Part shown: positions 34,537 through 46,308 of the stretch, one piece after another
Position numbering within the stretch: position 1 is the first letter of the stretch
How the letters are laid out: every line of letters begins with the position of its first letter
Source: Dipteronia dyeriana
Lineage: Eukaryota > Streptophyta > Magnoliopsida > Sapindales > Sapindaceae
Assembly: GCA_032871835.1 (NCBI GenBank)
Contig: CM065300.1
Span: forward strand, 4,407,768-4,471,767
Direction of reading: 5' to 3'
DNA: 64,000 bases
Program-made: the position numbers and the translations under genes
The notes under the pieces: model-generated
Databases searched by the model: none
What the model was told of the DNA's origin: nothing
The model's input: the letters and a program-made list of their open reading frames with translations, nothing else

Positions 34537-35701
34537 TCAGTAAAGTTTCAATATCTCAGGAGCTTCATCATATGAATTCACATATTTTTGCAGGAATACT
34601 TTTTCTGGATATCGAAAAAATGTATGTAGGTTAGTCTTCTCCCTCTCAATCAAACCTTTTGACAGCAGAAAATGAAAAACTGCACCCCTGGGAATAAACG
34701 TTTTCTCCATGCTATACACAATAATATAAGGACGTTTGGCAATAGACTAAGGCTCCACATCCATTTTGTTCACAAGAAAGTCCATTACTGCCATAATCTT
34801 ATCCTTGGATGCTAGCATACACAATGGCTGCTTTCGAAATGCAGCTACGAACTCTTCCTCAGACCAACCCCACCTCCTATAAATTTCGACCTTACTTTCC
34901 CAATAGATCCTGCCATGTCCCTTAGCAATAACAGCTAGAAAAAACTTTGAACTCAAAGGATTAAAACCCATTTCCTTTACTACCTCCACATTATTTTTAA
35001 AAGTCCACAAACGTGTTTTGGTGGGGCGAGACCAGAACCTAAGAAGGATGATCATATTTCGTTCTGGCACGCCTATATCTCGCAAAACAATGATGCTAGG
35101 TGCTACATAGGTTTTCAACATCAAGATTGAAAATATATGGACTGCATTTAACAGCAGCAATGGCTGCCTCACTAGATTTAAATAAATCACTAAGGCAATT
35201 AAAAGTAGGGATTATATGGTTTTCTAGACTTCTAAGCAGAAGATTAGGGCATACAGATAAAATTTTGGAAAGCTCGGGACTTGATAAGCCTTTGGAGTAA
35301 AAGAATTCAAATTTGGGTAAAAGGTTTCTCTCAGGCCTTGCCACGAGCACAAGGGGACAACCTCTGATGACCTTTGATATTTGTGTTTCAGAGAAACCAT
35401 GGCTCTTGAAAAAGGCAATGACAGAGTCTGGCTTTTCGGGGGAATTAAAGTTAACAATTTTGGAAGATGATAAAGCAGTTTTTAGAGAGAACCCACATGA
35501 ATTTATTAGGTAAGAGACAGTAAAAGAGTGTTGATTTGAACTTGAAGTGGTTGTTGAGAAGCATCTGATAAATAATGGAAATGCAAAATCTTTATTATAG
35601 TTGGTGCTAGCGATAGTGCATCTTCTACCATAATGGAGGAGTAAAGTTTTGCAGAAAAAATTAAACTTGACAACTGAAATTGAACTGGTGATAGGATACA
35701 C
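34537..35701 (-). pseudogene. mTERF-D, with the usual start codon lost
   Basis: Where other copies have ATG (MFNF), this copy has AAG (KFNF); an in-frame ATG at 35701 (MYPITSS) could replace it. It reads SYLINSCGFSLKTALSSSKIV, SETQISKVIRGCPLVLV and SLENHIIPTFNCL to LDVENLCST, where a one-base frameshift occurs at about 35110. The second frame continues (APSIIVLRDIGVPERN... RRWGWSEEEFVAAFRKQP) to TAG at about 34748 (MDVEP-stop-SIAKRP), then the last part ends at 34537, about ten residues early. The TAG is at the same codon as in mTERF-B. Confidence 0.87.
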
Positions 35702-35954
35702 TCACCTGGGCAGGACATAAATTTCTCAGAAATGTAGCATTGTTTGGAGATCTCAATGGTTGAAATTGCAAATCGAAAACCAAAAACCAGTACTTTTGGC
35801 TACATGAGCCAATAATTAACCTAGGTTTGGTTGTGAATTATATATATTATTCCAAATTTCCTGGGTCTAAACATTGAGCCTGAGCCCACAATCAAAATGT
35901 ATATTTATTGAGAGATAGAGAGAAGTTTTTGAAAAATAAAATGTAAATTTTATT
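35702..35954 (-). promoter_or_regulatory. mTERF-D 5' flank, up to the MULE-1 end
   Basis: tcacctgggcaggac and cattgtttggagatctcaatggttg match the mTERF-B flank. At about 35955 the sequence passes into the left end of MULE-1, so this promoter is now next to a transposon. Confidence 0.45.
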
Positions 35955-37359
35955 GAGAGAACATCATAAGTGACAGCAGAAGTTTATAAAATTTTGTTTC
36001 TAACAACATAATTTTATTTGTTTATAACCATATTTTTTAGAAATTACCTCAATACCCCCGTATATATATATATACTTAAAGGTAACAGTTAGGGTTTTCT
36101 TTTGTTTTTGAATTTTTGAAACAATCGTGGAGGAGAGGAGAGGAGAGGAGAGGGAAATAGGGGTATCGCCGTCGCAAGGGAGGAAAACAGCCGAACTGGG
36201 TGCATCTTCATCGTCGTCGCCGAACTCAACCTGCTGAAGTGTTCAGCCTTGTTGCCGAAGAGAACGTAGTGACGTCGTGGTCGTCGGCGACTTGTTCATC
36301 GTCGCGAAGTGGATGAGAGCCGAGAACGTGCTCGTCGACAGTAGCAACGGTCGTGGTGGTTGGCGAGTTGTTGATTTGTGTGTAAAGGTTTGGTTTTATT
36401 GTTCTGAAATTCATTTTTAATAAAATAATTTGTTGAAATTGTTAAGAAAATTTGATGCCGACTAGACAGTGATGAAAATATGATGCCGTTAAAATTATTT
36501 GTTGATATTGTTAAGAAAATTGTGGATTATTTCGTATGAATGTGTTCTTAGTTTATTATTTAATTTTTTAGGGTTTGGTTAATTAGACACTGAAGTTTAT
36601 TGTGAACATTTGAATATATCAAAATTGATTTCATTATGCCGATTTCATTATTTGATTTGATGGATTCTAAATGTGGGTTTTGTGGTATTGAGGGAAGTGG
36701 AAATCGTTAAAAATGAATTTTGTTGAGGTTGAGGTTGATTGTGAACTGGACTGGAATCATGAGTTATGACAGTGTAGTGAATCAGCCTTTTCAATTTTGG
36801 CCTTCATGATGTTTAAGGAATTTATTCAAATGTTGATGTTTTTTTCTCACACATTTTGCATCTTGATTCACATAGCTAGTTCCTTCTAAGATGTTGGAAC
36901 AGTATCGCAAGCACTTTAAAGCCTCAATAGAACTTCCTCATAGATACCAAGCTGCATTTCTTTAGGTCTCTGCTGAGCATGATGGATCTAACACATTGTG
37001 TCTTTGCTTTGTGTGTTTGCGGTGGAAAATGCTTGTTATTTGGAGATTGTTTTTAAGTTTTTATATGGTGCTTCAGGGTGCAATTCACATTCCTTAGACT
37101 TCTAATTATTCACTTGAAGATGTCAATTCAGCCAACTATGAATGGGTATCGGTCTAGCTTTAGAATCCGATGGATTGAAACCTCAACTGAATTTAGGTTT
37201 TGTGTAAGATTATTTAGATATTTATTCTTTCTAATGTTTGTCTGACTGTCTCATGAATGAAGTCGAGTTTATAGGTAACAGACTGGTTGAGGTTGAGGTT
37301 GATTGTGAACTGAAATCTTGCTTTTATTTTGTTGTATAAATTTGAAATGTTGTTTTGTT

Positions 37360-37575
37360 TTGAATTTGAAGCACATAACTTCAAATCATTGTTTGTCTCT
37401 TTCAAGAAGTTGAAATCATCGAAAAACTTGAAATGATGCTTTAAATTTGTGACATAAAACTTGAAATGATGATTTACTTGTGTGTAATCAAACTTGAAAT
37501 GATGCTTTAAATCTGTTGCATAAACTTGAAATCATGCATCAAATGTGTAGCTTAAAACTTGAAATAGTGAAAAAC
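37360..37575 (+). repeat. AACTTGAAAT array 1 of MULE-1, upstream of the DUF1985 gene
   Basis: Five exact copies of acttgaaat, mostly as aacttgaaatgatg or aacttgaaatcatg, plus related forms, are spaced about 25-45 bases apart. Confidence 0.8.
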
Positions 37576-37599
37576 AATTTAGTAACACTTGGTCCCAAC

Positions 37600-39450
37600 C
37601 ACATTTTGTAATTTTTGTAAGGTAATGCATATGGTAAATGGTGGAGATAATTTGGTTTACAAGCATGCGCAAGATAGTTGGTTTGATGCTCGAGTGAACA
37701 TTTACTGTAAATTGTCTCATTTGACAATTATTAGTGATGTTATAGCTAGGGTTGGCATGTTAGGACGGTGGGAATAGGGTATTTTCAAACAATTTTTGGG
37801 TATGAAGAAGGAGTTATTTATTGGTAAGCTTTGTCACATTTTGCTATGCAGAGAGTTATATTATCCAGGTGCGCGGCCCGACGAGATGTGGTTTAGGGTC
37901 AGGAACCGTGCAGTTAGGTTTGGAAAGGAGGAGTTCCTCATTGTGACAGGATTAAGGTTCAGACCGACACCTCAGAGTGTTAACTCCTTACCTAAAGCTG
38001 TACCAGACAGCGTATATCACCGATACTTTGGAGGATCCCCCACTCCCCTTAAGGATATTTTAGGTAGATTAAGTGGAGAGGAGTTTGACGAACCAGAGGA
38101 TGTTATGAAGTTGGGATATGTGTATTTTCTGTCCCACATTTTGCTTGGTCGGGAATACCGTTGGTTTGTTCCTGATTGGTTGTGGGGTTTGGTTGAGGAT
38201 ATCACAAGGTTTGAGGCATTCCCTTAGAGAACCTACATTTACAATGTTACCTTATATTGGCTAGGTAAAGCCCTGCACGATAGGAGAAACGGGAGGAAAC
38301 AAAACAGGAATTACAGTACACAGCATAACTTGGGTTACAATGTGTATGGATTTTCGTGGGCATTGATGGTTAGTTATCTTATAAAATATTTGTAATTGTA
38401 TTTATGTGTGTACCAATCCTAATATTTTTCATTTGCTATTGTTTCAGTATTGGGTGATGGAGGCCATCCCGGTTCTTACGGGTTTGGTTGGAAAATGGAG
38501 AAAAGGGAGAACGGGTTGTGGATTCCCACGATTGACAAGGTGATACTGCCGGAAGAAGCCATCACACTTGGGGAATAATTCAATGACGAGGTAAGCATAA
38601 CTTAAGTTTTATTGTATAGTTGCATATATGCCGAACTTTACTCATTTTCACTTGCCTGCAGTTGGAAGCTCTTACAACTTTATCTCCTACGCAATAGGAG
38701 AGGCGTCAGGAGTATTATAGGCAATTCGATCCCCTTGCGGTTGTTAGACCTAAGCTGCACAAGGATGGGGGGTATGATCTAGAGAATGAGCCAAGTAGTC
38801 GAGGTAGGCGGGGTCGTGCGCCATAAGCATCCGTAGATACAGAGATTCGTTCGAAGATAAATCATGACCCTTTTAGCTGCCGACAGTCATTTAACGAGTT
38901 GAGGTCTTATATCGACCCCAGTTTGAATAGATGGATCTAAAGATTGACAAACTTCGTTCTGATTTCCATGGACACAGTTATGCGGTACAAATCTAAACTA
39001 GCCTTGATATTGCATGCACTTTGATAACTTTGTGTGTTTTATATATTTGTAAATTACATTTGCCAGGAATCTTCACTGCATAGAGATGACTTGGGTGATA
39101 TGAATGATGCGCATGATGCACATGAGGATGAAGCTGGTGATGACCAATATGATGAGGTTGTAGATGAGGTACATGTTGCGCAGGAGGACGAGGTTAGTGA
39201 TGACCAGAATGTTGGGCAGCAGAACGAGGTTGGTGGGGGGTTGCATGGTGTGCATGAGGACGAGGTGGACAAGGGTGCTGCTGAACAGGATGATCCATAG
39301 CAAGATGAGGTAAACTGTGTTGGTCAGGAGCAGAATAGAAGACAAAGTAAGAGGCTTTGGAAAGGAGCAACAGCAGTTTGTAGCCCCTACACTGCCCTCA
39401 GATGGTGAAAGATCTAGTGTACCTTAGACGGAGTTCCCGGAGATGAGAAC
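37600..39450 (+). pseudogene. DUF1985 gene of MULE-1
   Basis: The main exon (about 37610-38370) carries the DUF1985 domain: KKELFIGKLCHILLCREL, then DEMWFRVRNRAVRFGKEEF and LIVTGLRFRP, then a helical part with YFLSHILLGRE and FSWAL near the end. DUF1985 is a plant transposon domain usually found N-terminal to an Ulp1-type protease. In-frame stops occur at about 37775 (GRWE) and 38225 (EAFP). Further pieces, each after a plausible cag, begin at about 38449, 38662 and 39067; the last encodes an acidic stretch (DMNDAHDAHEDEAGDDQYDE). A basic patch (RRQSKRLWKGA) follows, and nothing like the protease domain comes after it. It is probably dead. Confidence 0.7.
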
Positions 39451-39752
39451 ACCTACTGTAATTTTCTTTTTTGTTTGCGTTATTTAAATTGTTGGTAGGC
39501 CACCACATTTTTGTGTAGGGTGTTATGAATTGGTTGGATGGATATTCGGTTGGATGTTATATTTTGTTTAGAGATTGTTGGATGTGTAATGGTTGGCCGG
39601 ATATTAGGTTGGATGTTAAATGTTGTTATCATATTAGGTTGGATGTTAAATGTTAAACTGTGAACAATTGGAAACATCTTTTATTGTAGAATTGGAATGT
39701 TAGACATGTATTATTGTGTGTTGACAGTGTTGGGAGTTTTGAATGGAAAATG

Positions 39753-40175
39753 GCCAAACTTGAAATCATGCTTTACAAATAAACATCAAACTTGAAATCA
39801 TGGTATAAATCTCAGATACCAAACGTGAAATGATACCAGTAGACAGGTTTTGATGTGTTGATAGTGTTGAGATTTTTTACTGGAAATTGTCCAAACTTGA
39901 AATCATACTATACAAATAAAAACCAAACTTGAAATCATGGTTTAAAAAAAAAAGAACCAAACTTGAAAATCATGCTTTACAAATAAACACCAAACTTGAA
40001 ATCACGGTATAAATCCCAGGTACCAAACGTGAAATGATGCAGTAGACAGGTACTGATGTGTTGATTGTTGGGGTTTTTTACTGGAAATTGTCCAAACTTG
40101 AAATCATTCTTTACAAGTACAAATCAAACTTGAAATCAAGGTATAAATCTCAGGGACCAAACTTGAAATCATAAT
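39753..40175 (+). repeat. AACTTGAAAT array 2 of MULE-1, between the convergent genes
   Basis: About eleven units of the form ccaaacttgaaatcatgnt, including two with cgtgaaat, are spaced 25-60 bases apart and all in the same orientation. Longer blocks are also repeated (tttacaaataaacaccaaac; ggtataaatctcag). No coding sequence is present. Confidence 0.85.
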
Positions 40176-41926
40176 GTAAATAGCAAGGAGACTAAATTTT
40201 AACGTCATGACATACTAATAACAAATTAAATAAACATATTAAATAGTGTTCATACATGAAATAAGTTCATACTACAACAACAAGTTTTGAATTCACTTAT
40301 GTTAGTAATACAACATAGACATAACTATAAATTACAAATGAGTAGTATCGCTATCAGTGGGAGTATCCGTCGTAGGCAGAGAGTGATCAACTAACGGGCA
40401 TGTCTTGCGATTATGGCCAAGTACATGACATACACTACAGGCATGTTGTCTACGTGTTGTAGGTATCGGTTGTATGGGTTGCTCTACACTTTTTCTGTCG
40501 ATGAACCTCTCTGACATAAGGTATTCTTCTTTCTTTTGGTCTACCAGCTTGCCTCTTGCTATTAGGTGGAAGGACAATCACAGATCTCACCTCATCGGAT
40601 ACTTCCCAGAAATATGGATGAGGTACTGGATTTATTGCTGGGGCGTAAGCTGTCTGCATCCAGGAAGTGTTGTAGTACTCGTGACAGAGGGAGTTGAAAT
40701 TGGTCTTTGTGAACCTATTAAAATAAAGAAATGAAACATTGTCAAAAAAAAACAATGATAAACAAATATGATTTACATAAATGAACAATGTACCTGGCAA
40801 CAGCTATTGCGTGGTCACATGGCAGCTGATCTAAGACCCAGTTACGACAAGTGCACGTATGATGTTCGACGTCGATAACCCATCATGTTTACCATCCTTA
40901 ACTAAATATCTGGTCAACTTAATTGGATATACATTGTAAGTCAATGACCATTCGTTCCTCTCCTTGTAATGACCAAATGCCTCCTCCCTAAGTATGCAGG
41001 GTTCTTCCCGGCTTGCTCACGTCTATCATTAAACAATCTCTGCAACATATCTCTCAAGAACTCCATCGCTGCAGTAATAGGCAACCTTCGAGCCTTTTGA
41101 ATACAATTGTTCAACACCTCTGCAATGTTCGTGGTCATCATTTGATACCTTCTCCCAGAACACTGGGAACGTGACCATCGCTCAGGCCCAATGGACATCA
41201 AAGTGTCATATGTTGCCTGGTGAATTTTCTTGATTTCACCCATTTCTAAGTTGAACTGTCTGGATGTGGAACAATATGCTGCGTTATAATAAACATCAAG
41301 CACTTCTTTCCGTCCCTTCAATCTGGGCTTCAAATTATGTTTCAAATGGAAGAAACAAATACAATGAGGAACATTATGGTATACAATACTCAGTGCTTTA
41401 GCAATGCTAGCATGGCGATCGGAAACAAATAACACCCCCCCAACCTCTCCAATTGCCTATCGTAGTCATTCCAAGAACTATGTCCAAGAGTTTTCAGTCT
41501 CATCGTCACCTACACCAAAAGCTATAGGGTATGCATGCTCATCTCCGTCTTTGCATGATGCTACATATATAACCCCCTCAAATGCACCCTTCAAATGAGT
41601 GGCATCAATGGCAATGACCGGATGTATAACTGTCTGAAACCCTTTAATGCACTGACCAAGTGCAAAGAAAGCGTATAAGAAATTGTTGTTCAAATCAGTG
41701 TGAATTGCCGTCAGGGTCCCAGGATTCGTTAGTTTTAACAAATAAAAGTAAGCATGCAACAACTAATATGAATCCTCAGGTTTCCCATACAAAATAGTCT
41801 TAGCATGCTCTTTTGCCCGCCATGCTTTGGTGTACAAAAGTTGCACACCGTGTTGCTCATGTATTTCCGCAATTATATCAATTGGTCTAATGGTGCGCCC
41901 ATTTGTGTTGAATTTTGGGACAAACA

Positions 41927-43661
41927 TGACAGAACCCACCCCGACTCCTCTCTCGAGTACGAGGGAGGCCCTGTGGGCTGCCTGACTCCTCTCTTGAATA
42001 CGAGGGAAACCCTATGGGCTCTACATTTACTAGCATGATAAAAGGACTTTCTACTGAAATTTTCATAGGAAATACTTGCTATTAAACAAATAAAATGTAA
42101 GAAGAATATTGGAAAGTGCAAAATGTATATTATTGCAATTTCTTTTCTTATATTCGTTCGTTACAAAAATTTGTCAAAAAGACTGATCGGACCAAAAACT
42201 GACCACCTTAAAAACTAAGAACCCAGTTCATCCCGAGTGGGAAACCGAACGGGCCGAGTAAGAAATCCGAGTAGGCCGAGTAAACCGAATAGGCCATGTG
42301 GGCCGAGTAGGCCATGTGGGCAGAGTAGGTCAAGTAGGCCGAGTAGGCCGAGTAGGCCGAACAGACCGAGTAGAATTCCGACCACGTTCTGACCATGCCT
42401 ACCCTCCCGACCACTTTACAGTCCCGACCATGCCTACCGTCCCGACCATGCCTATTTAATATTTCTAAATATATACATGACAATTTAAAATGCACGACTT
42501 TTATGCTTCATGATGTCATCGAGTGGCCCACCTTAAAACTTCTGAGTCCGCACAACCGGACAGCTACCTAGATAAATATATAAGAGTGAAAGGATGAGCG
42601 CTAACGCCCAGTGAGTGAATGAAAACTTTTAAAACACTTTTCTAAACCACTTTACAATAAGCATTCAGTAATACATGGTATAAGATAATATATCTACTTT
42701 CATACTTAATAAACCGAATACTGAATGCATCACTTTTCTGAACAAGAGTAAGATACTTTATAAAATCTTAATCTTCACCAAATTCGTACCGGGGATATCC
42801 TCCATACGTAATCCGAAATACATTCGGGCAAACGCCGAGTCATGAATAACTTCTGGTCATACCCATACAGAGCGACTCAATTACTCTTTCTCTGGTCATG
42901 CTCGGGCAGAGCGACTCTCTGGTCATACAAGTGCAGAGCGACTCTATTACTCTTTCTCTGGTCATACACTTGCAGAGCGACTCATGACATACACATGTGT
43001 ATAACGGCCCCAAAAGCCAACCATAATCATAACTGGGGAATGGTACATGGTGCTTTTGTAGAAAACATAATCTCTTCTGGATAATTCATAAAATAATATA
43101 TTGATTCTGAATGCTAATATAAACATAAAATATATACTCAGTTCTCCGTATCATCACCATCAATCATAAAAAGCAATAAAAAGCTTAAAAGATTTGCAAC
43201 AATTAATCTTAATCATAAAACTGAAAACCTTTGAATTAAAAACAAAACAGAAACTTAATTCACTCACAACTTAGACGTCAAGCTTAATTCAGACTGGGTA
43301 TGCTAGGTTCTCTTCGTCTTCTTTCCCTAACAATTACAAGATCCAATTAAAATCTGGATATCAAAGAAGAATCAACTGAAATCTATGATCGAGAGAGCTT
43401 CACTGACTTCTTCTCTTTCTTCTCTTTCCTTTCTTCTGCTGGATTCTATTGCTTTCTAGCTCTCACCACGTTTATCCTCATATATTTATACTCATGGAAG
43501 GACGCAGCTGAAGCTGTGAGCTAATTAACCAAGCTCACAGCAGTCTGTCAGCTATGCATTTCACTTGGCTTACTCACCTGATGCCTTTTTCTGCTTCACG
43601 CTTATCTCATTTTTTTTTAATTTGGGTCTTTCAATTGGGCCTGAAAGACATGGGTGTTACA
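41927..43661 (-). mobile_element. Solo LTR inserted in the MULE-1 transposase
   Basis: On the minus strand it begins TGTAACACCC and ends GGGTTCTGTCA, with 1,735 bases between. The 5-bp target duplication aaaca lies at 41922-41926 and 43662-43666. Removing it restores an open transposase frame across the junction. TGTAACACCC starts are common in plant Ty3/gypsy LTRs, so that superfamily is likely but not proven. No internal retroviral-type genes are present, so it is a recombination product. The whole interval between the two aaaca copies is non-coding. Confidence 0.9.
42240..42385. repeat. Minisatellite of GCCGAGTAG units inside the solo LTR
   Basis: Nine-base units gccgagtag and variants (gccatgtgg, gcagagtag, gtcaagtag) are repeated more than ten times. 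A looser series (cagagcgactc with ctggtcat) occupies 42855-42985 in the same LTR, and ccgaccatgcctacc recurs around 42385-42450. Confidence 0.75.
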
Positions 43662-44814
43662 AAACATCTATCCAACAACAATGGAACTCACTTTCCGAAA
43701 GTGTGACTCATAGGTGTCCAAAGTACATGTGTGGACATGTGCGGACATGTGCAAATTTCTTGACAACCCAATATGTGCAACCATCTCTACATGTGGATCT
43801 CAGTGCAAAATCACATTTGATGTCATTACAACCACCCTCAAATCGGTTCTTTGTCGACCGTCTGATTCTTGGATTAAACTTCTCATTTAAAGCATAATTA
43901 CCAAACTCATTCTTCAACTTCTGCTTAGTATCGAAAATCTACCTTTTGTAAAAACCGCCCATCTTTGATGTGGAACCTTCAGTTCTGTTGGAGCTAATGG
44001 AATATTGGTCTGCAAACGGAAGAACCCAATGAGATGGTATAGCATCAAATGTCTGTCTAGATGTACCATAATACCACTGATTCTGTCCCTCAGTGTTTGT
44101 GTACTGATTTCGTCCCACAGTGTTTCTGTCTGCAACATCCTGCCCATCTAGATCACTATCACTGTTTGTGTCTACAACATGATATTCGGGGCTGCTCAAA
44201 ACTTCTCATGGTTGATGAATCTCATCGCCATCCGAAGCATATGAATCGTTGCCGTCTACTCTCTCTTTTTCATCAGCTTCACATGTTTCTGGAAACCCAC
44301 AGTCACCATCCCATATAGGAACCTCTCTTCTAAGTGGTAACTGTTGGGTACTAAGAACTGACTCTCTAACGGTTGCAAATGGAGGCGGATTTGGTGCACC
44401 ATGCACTATACTAGGAATCTGTGATATCCGTGAAGGTACTGCCGGTTGATCCCTAACATCTCTAACCACCTTTTCCACCAAATCAACATATACCTCTGAG
44501 AAAACCGTTTGATCAAGTAAAAGAAACCTCACATCACTGTCACATTGTAATCGGTACTTTCTTCGATCACTCTCTGTCTTAACCAAGCTGCTTATGATTA
44601 CATCATACAACGTTCTATCAAATTTGGTGAAATCATATATCAAGTTCTGTAACTCCAAAAAATTTAAAGGAATCGAGACCACCTCAACAAATGTATCCTC
44701 ACACACATATCGTAAATCATCCCACTGCCCACCATAGTTGATTAATACCCTATAATCCATTCACCTGAAAAAAAAAAACAAATTCGCAACAAAATATCAA
44801 CTTTTAAGTTTTAC

Positions 44815-45225
44815 CAACATTTCAAATTTTTATAGAAGATTTCAAGTTCTGTTTTGAGTTTTTATAGCACATTTCACGTTTATGAACAACTGAAACTTGA
44901 AATGTTCTGGAAAAAAAACATGTACATTATATTCTTTAAATTCTTCACAAAACCACACAATAGTACTGAAATAACGTTAAAAGATGTTATACTAATTGTT
45001 TGGAACTCAAAATAATAAAAATGGAAAATGAATACACATCTGCTATAAACATTTCAAGTTTGATGATGTATAAACTTGAAATCATGCGTTAAATCTCTGT
45101 AAACTTCACTACATTTCAAGTTTTATCCACATTTCAAATTTTTATATTATATTTCAAGTTCTGTGTTGAGTTGTTATAGGACATTTCAAGTTTACGAACA
45201 TTTTAAACTTGAAATGTTCTGGAAA
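44815..45225. repeat. AACTTGAAAT array 3 of MULE-1, upstream of the transposase gene
   Basis: There are about ten units, most in the reverse orientation (atttcaagtt) and some as acttgaaat. A larger block including gttctgg and the aaacttgaaatgttctgg form is itself duplicated (about 44815-44925 against 45115-45225). Confidence 0.8.
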
Positions 45226-45728
45226 AAAACGTGAATCATATATTCATCAATTTCTTTAAAAAAACACATAACAATAATGCAGTCACGTTAAAATCATGTT
45301 ATACTATTTGTTCTGAAGTCAAACTAACATAAATGGAAGACATTTACACACCTTCAACCGAATTAGAGCAAATCGATTCTTCTTGTCCAAAACCTCTCAA
45401 CCTAATAATGGTATTCTTCAAATCTTCAATCACTGGTGTGATTCAAATGTTCAATAAACTTGGAACTCCACTGTCTTCGATTTTCATAAGAAGAAGATAG
45501 TCATTTCGGTTTTTTAGAGAAGAGAGAAGATGAGTGTCACGGTAAAAGAGAGAATAGAAGTCCAGAAACAGTGGAGTAGAAAGAGAAAAAAAAATTAAAC
45601 ATTAAGGGGTATTATGGTAATTTAAGGATACACACTGAAATTATTTATGAAAAGTGGTTATTAACAAATAAATTTTCGTATGTGGTTAAAAATGAAATTT
45701 TCATGTTATATGTGGTCGTTTTTGACAA

Positions 45729-45737
<9 letters not shown>

Positions 45738-45782
<45 letters not shown>
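45738..45782. repeat. (AT)n microsatellite next to the MULE-1 right end
   Basis: An uninterrupted run of ta/at repeats lies directly outside the inferred element end. Other (AT)n runs lie at 25280-25310, 46044-46060, 60914-60942 and 63479-63511. Confidence 0.9.
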
Positions 45783-45787
<5 letters not shown>

Positions 45788-45845
45788 ACTTCTCGAGGCG
45801 GCAGCGATGTAGATGCAGATGCGATAGCTCAATCCTAGAATATTG

Positions 45846-46300
45846 TAGTGGTGTAAATATGGGCCGGCCCAAGGAAGGCAGGCCGTGCTAGGCACGGCCC
45901 ACAATTATAGGCCGTGCCAGGCACGGCCCACAATTATAGGCCGTGCCGGGCCTCCAACCGAGGCACGCCATGTCGGCCCGGCTGGGCACGCCTGGCCGGT
46001 GTGCCAGGCCCAACCGTCGGCACGGCACAGTGGGCCCAGTTATATATATATATATATATAAATTATATTATTAATATATATTTTTAAAAATATTAAAGTG
46101 GGCCGGCCTGTTTGGCCCGCCTAGCCTGGCAAACGGGCCAGCACGGCCCGGCCCTTCGGCACGGCCTGCCATGGCCGTGCCCACGTGCCGTACCAGACCC
46201 TGTTTTCCAAACAGGTCGGAAACAGGCCCGACCTGTTTTGGAACACAGGCCCGGCAGGCCGTGCCCAAACAGGCCGGGCCGGCCCAAACTTACAACTCTA
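45846..46300. mobile_element. GC-rich hAT MITE with 8-bp target duplication
   Basis: The ends are TAGTGGTGTAAATATGGGCC at the left and, in reverse complement, TAGAGTTGTAAGTTTGGGCC at the right. The duplication gaatattg flanks it (45838-45845 and 46301-46308). The interior is strikingly GC-rich, built from ggcacggcc and gggccggcc words, in an otherwise AT-rich region. It has no real coding sequence; the open frames across it are by-products of the GC-rich repeats. Related sequence makes up the ends of the hAT relic at 50155-62549. Confidence 0.88.
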
Positions 46301-46308
46301 GAATATTG

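Larger units (their letters stand above)
40332..44760 (-). pseudogene. MuDR/SWIM transposase gene of MULE-1, split by a solo LTR
   Basis: The start is at 44760 (MDYRVLINYGGQWDD) after a pyrimidine-rich cag. An N-terminal domain follows, then TGA at about 44204, then the zinc-binding MuDR region RRSTKNRFEGGCNDIKCDF (about 43820-43880). The frame runs into 43667, jumps the solo LTR, and continues from 41921 as FVPKFNTNGRTIRPIDIIAE. The MULE core has IAIDATHLKGAFEGVIYVAS (first Asp) and LFVSDRHASIAKAL (second Asp). A SWIM zinc finger, CTCRNWVLDQLPCDH, lies at about 40815-40870. A C-terminal exon carries AGRPKERRIP and a CCHC knuckle (CSVCHVLGHNRKTC). Stops are at about 41763 and 41476. The gene is dead but its domain order is complete. 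Confidence 0.85.
35955..45737. mobile_element. MULE-1: Mutator-like element with DUF1985 gene and MuDR transposase
   Basis: About 9.8 kb. The ends are degenerate inverted repeats: around 36000-36060 (ttatttgtttataacca... attacctcaatacccc) mirrors 45605-45690 (ggggtattatggtaattt... ggttattaacaaataa). Outer limits are approximate. Inside are a plus-strand DUF1985 gene and a convergent minus-strand transposase gene. MULEs that carry a DUF1985/Ulp1-type gene beside the transposase are known in plants (the Kaonashi group of Arabidopsis). The Ulp1 protease part itself is not found here. Confidence 0.75.

Noticed and set aside
42208..42495. Repetitive 95-residue frame with SAYSAY repeats
   Set aside because: It is a translation of the GCCGAGTAG minisatellite inside the solo LTR.
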